Origin: Lysinibacillus contaminans
Lineage (GTDB): Bacteria; Bacillota; Bacilli; Bacillales_A; Planococcaceae
Reading direction: 5' to 3'
DNA length: 64,000 bases
Assembly (NCBI RefSeq): GCF_001278945.1
Contig: NZ_LGRV01000007.1
Span: 424,842-488,841, forward strand
Positions within the stretch are counted from its first letter, which is position 1. The number at the start of each line of letters is the position of its first letter. A program made the translations under genes and the position numbers. Below the pieces are notes generated by a model, which saw only the letters and a list, made by a program, of their open reading frames with translations, was not told where the DNA came from and did no database searches. This document shows positions 63,104-64,000 of the stretch, one piece after another.

Positions 63104-64000
63104 ATGCAATTTCAACAAACTGATGATAAAAAACCATTAGAGCAATTTGGTCGTAATTTAATTGAAGAAGTGAAAAACGGTAAAATGGATCCAGTTATTG
63201 GTCGTGATGAAGAAATTCGTAATGTCATTCGCATTTTAACGCGTAAAACAAAAAATAATCCGGTATTAATTGGGGAACCAGGTGTTGGTAAAACGGCTAT
63301 CGTCGAAGGCTTAGCGCAACGTATTGTCAAAGGTGATGTCCCAGAAGGATTAAAAGATCGTATATTGTATGAACTGGATATGAGTGCGTTAATCGCCGGT
63401 GCAAGCTATCGAGGTCAATTTGAAGAACGTTTAAAAGGTGTTCTAAAAGAAGTGAAAGATGCAGAAGGACGTATCATTTTATTTATCGATGAAATCCATA
63501 CAATCGTAGGTGCTGGTAAAACTGATGGTGCGATGGATGCTGGGAATATGTTGAAACCAATGCTTGCTCGTGGTGAATTGCATTGTATCGGAGCAACAAC
63601 GTTAGATGAATATCGTATGTATATTGAAAAGGACCCAGCATTAGAACGTCGATTCCAACAAGTCTTAGTACGCGAACCTTCTATTGAAGATACAGTATCG
63701 ATTTTACGTGGTTTAAAAGAGCGTTTTGAGCTACATCACGCGGTACGTATTCATGATCGTGCCATTGTGGCAGCAGCAGAACTTTCAAATCGATATATTA
63801 CAGAACGTTTCTTACCAGACAAAGCGATTGATTTAATCGACGAGGCGTGTGCGATGATTCGTACGGAAATCGACTCGATGCCTCAAGAGCTAGATGCTGT
63901 GACACGACGTATTATGCAACTTGAAATTGAAGAACAAGCATTGCGAAAAGAAAAAGATGATGCGAGTAAAAAACGTTTAGAACAGCTTCGTGAAGAGCTT
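63104..64000 (+). CDS. clpB: ClpB-type AAA+ disaggregase, 5' part (runs off window); no N domain
   Basis: The first 299 codons of a Clp/Hsp100 ATPase. It enters AAA-1 almost at once: [17 protein letters not shown] near residues 29-45, Walker A GEPGVGKT near 59-66, Walker [10 protein letters not shown] near 124-132. The sensor/Arg region is in [11 protein letters not shown] near 181-191. The first M-domain helix ([21 protein letters not shown], in part, near 263-283) is typical of ClpB, not ClpC or ClpE. The usual 140-150 residue Clp N domain is absent: AAAGGAG at 63088-63094 precedes the ATG directly, and the CtsR box and promoter lie just upstream. The gene continues past the window. Confidence 0.88.
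   Translation, partial: MQFQQTDDKKPLEQFGRNLIEEVKNGKMDPVIGRDEEIRNVIRILTRKTKNNPVLIGEPGVGKTAIVEGLAQRIVKGDVPEGLKDRILYELDMSALIAGASYRGQFEERLKGVLKEVKDAEGRIILFIDEIHTIVGAGKTDGAMDAGNMLKPMLARGELHCIGATTLDEYRMYIEKDPALERRFQQVLVREPSIEDTVSILRGLKERFELHHAVRIHDRAIVAAAELSNRYITERFLPDKAIDLIDEACAMIRTEIDSMPQELDAVTRRIMQLEIEEQALRKEKDDASKKRLEQLREEL

Overview
The window looks like a stretch of a low-GC Gram-positive (Bacillota) chromosome, most likely a Planococcaceae-type bacillus such as Lysinibacillus or a close relative. This is judged from AT-rich codon use, strong AAGGAGG ribosome binding sites, many TTG/GTG starts, and gene order close to the Bacillus subtilis hag-fliD-hpf-secA-prfB-ftsEX-minJ-csbA-uvrBA neighbourhood. 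The genus is an inference; no rRNA is present.

Region 1 (1-18.5 kb) is a flagellin and flagellin-glycosylation island. It holds the 3' end of flagellin, two Maf/DUF115 motility glycosyltransferases separated by a small unknown protein, and an apparently near-complete CMP-legionaminic acid pathway (LegB, LegC, LegG, LegI, LegF, a PtmE-like nucleotidyltransferase and two GNAT acetyltransferases). A second sugar module follows (WbpB/WbpE/WbpD-type oxidoreductase, aminotransferase and acetyltransferase, plus a CgeB-like glycosyltransferase). It ends in a badly decayed fliB (flagellin lysine N-methylase).

Region 2 (18.5-26.5 kb) is a flagellar cap/export operon (flaG, an enlarged fliD with three 77-residue repeats, a fliT-like gene, fliS) behind a sigma-D-type promoter, then a PilZ protein, hpf and secA.

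Region 3 (26.5-30.0 kb) has prfB, with its programmed +1 frameshift intact, flanked by two divergent ComK-family genes. The first lies behind a small structured leader. An IDEAL-domain gene follows.

Region 4 (30.0-46.9 kb) carries uvrB-uvrA with a LexA-like box and a structured repeat in the leader, a yvlB/LiaX-like gene, ftsE-ftsX with an M23 EnvC-like hydrolase, an Lgt-like membrane protein with a TlpA thioredoxin, ctpB, minJ, csbA, azlCD with a divergent XRE-cupin regulator, and a VTT-domain membrane protein. A short array of GATAA motifs with 21-bp spacing lies at 39.87-39.96 kb.

Region 5 (47-64 kb) holds addB-addA, a nested palindromic repeat element, a DUF418 protein, yisK- and yisL-like genes, a membrane-anchored GH13 protein lacking key catalytic residues, and a degV/yitU/yitV/yitW-like group. 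It closes with an Fnr regulator and a CtsR-boxed ClpB lacking the usual N domain, cut by the window edge.

No tRNA, rRNA, CRISPR array, phage or intact transposase was seen.
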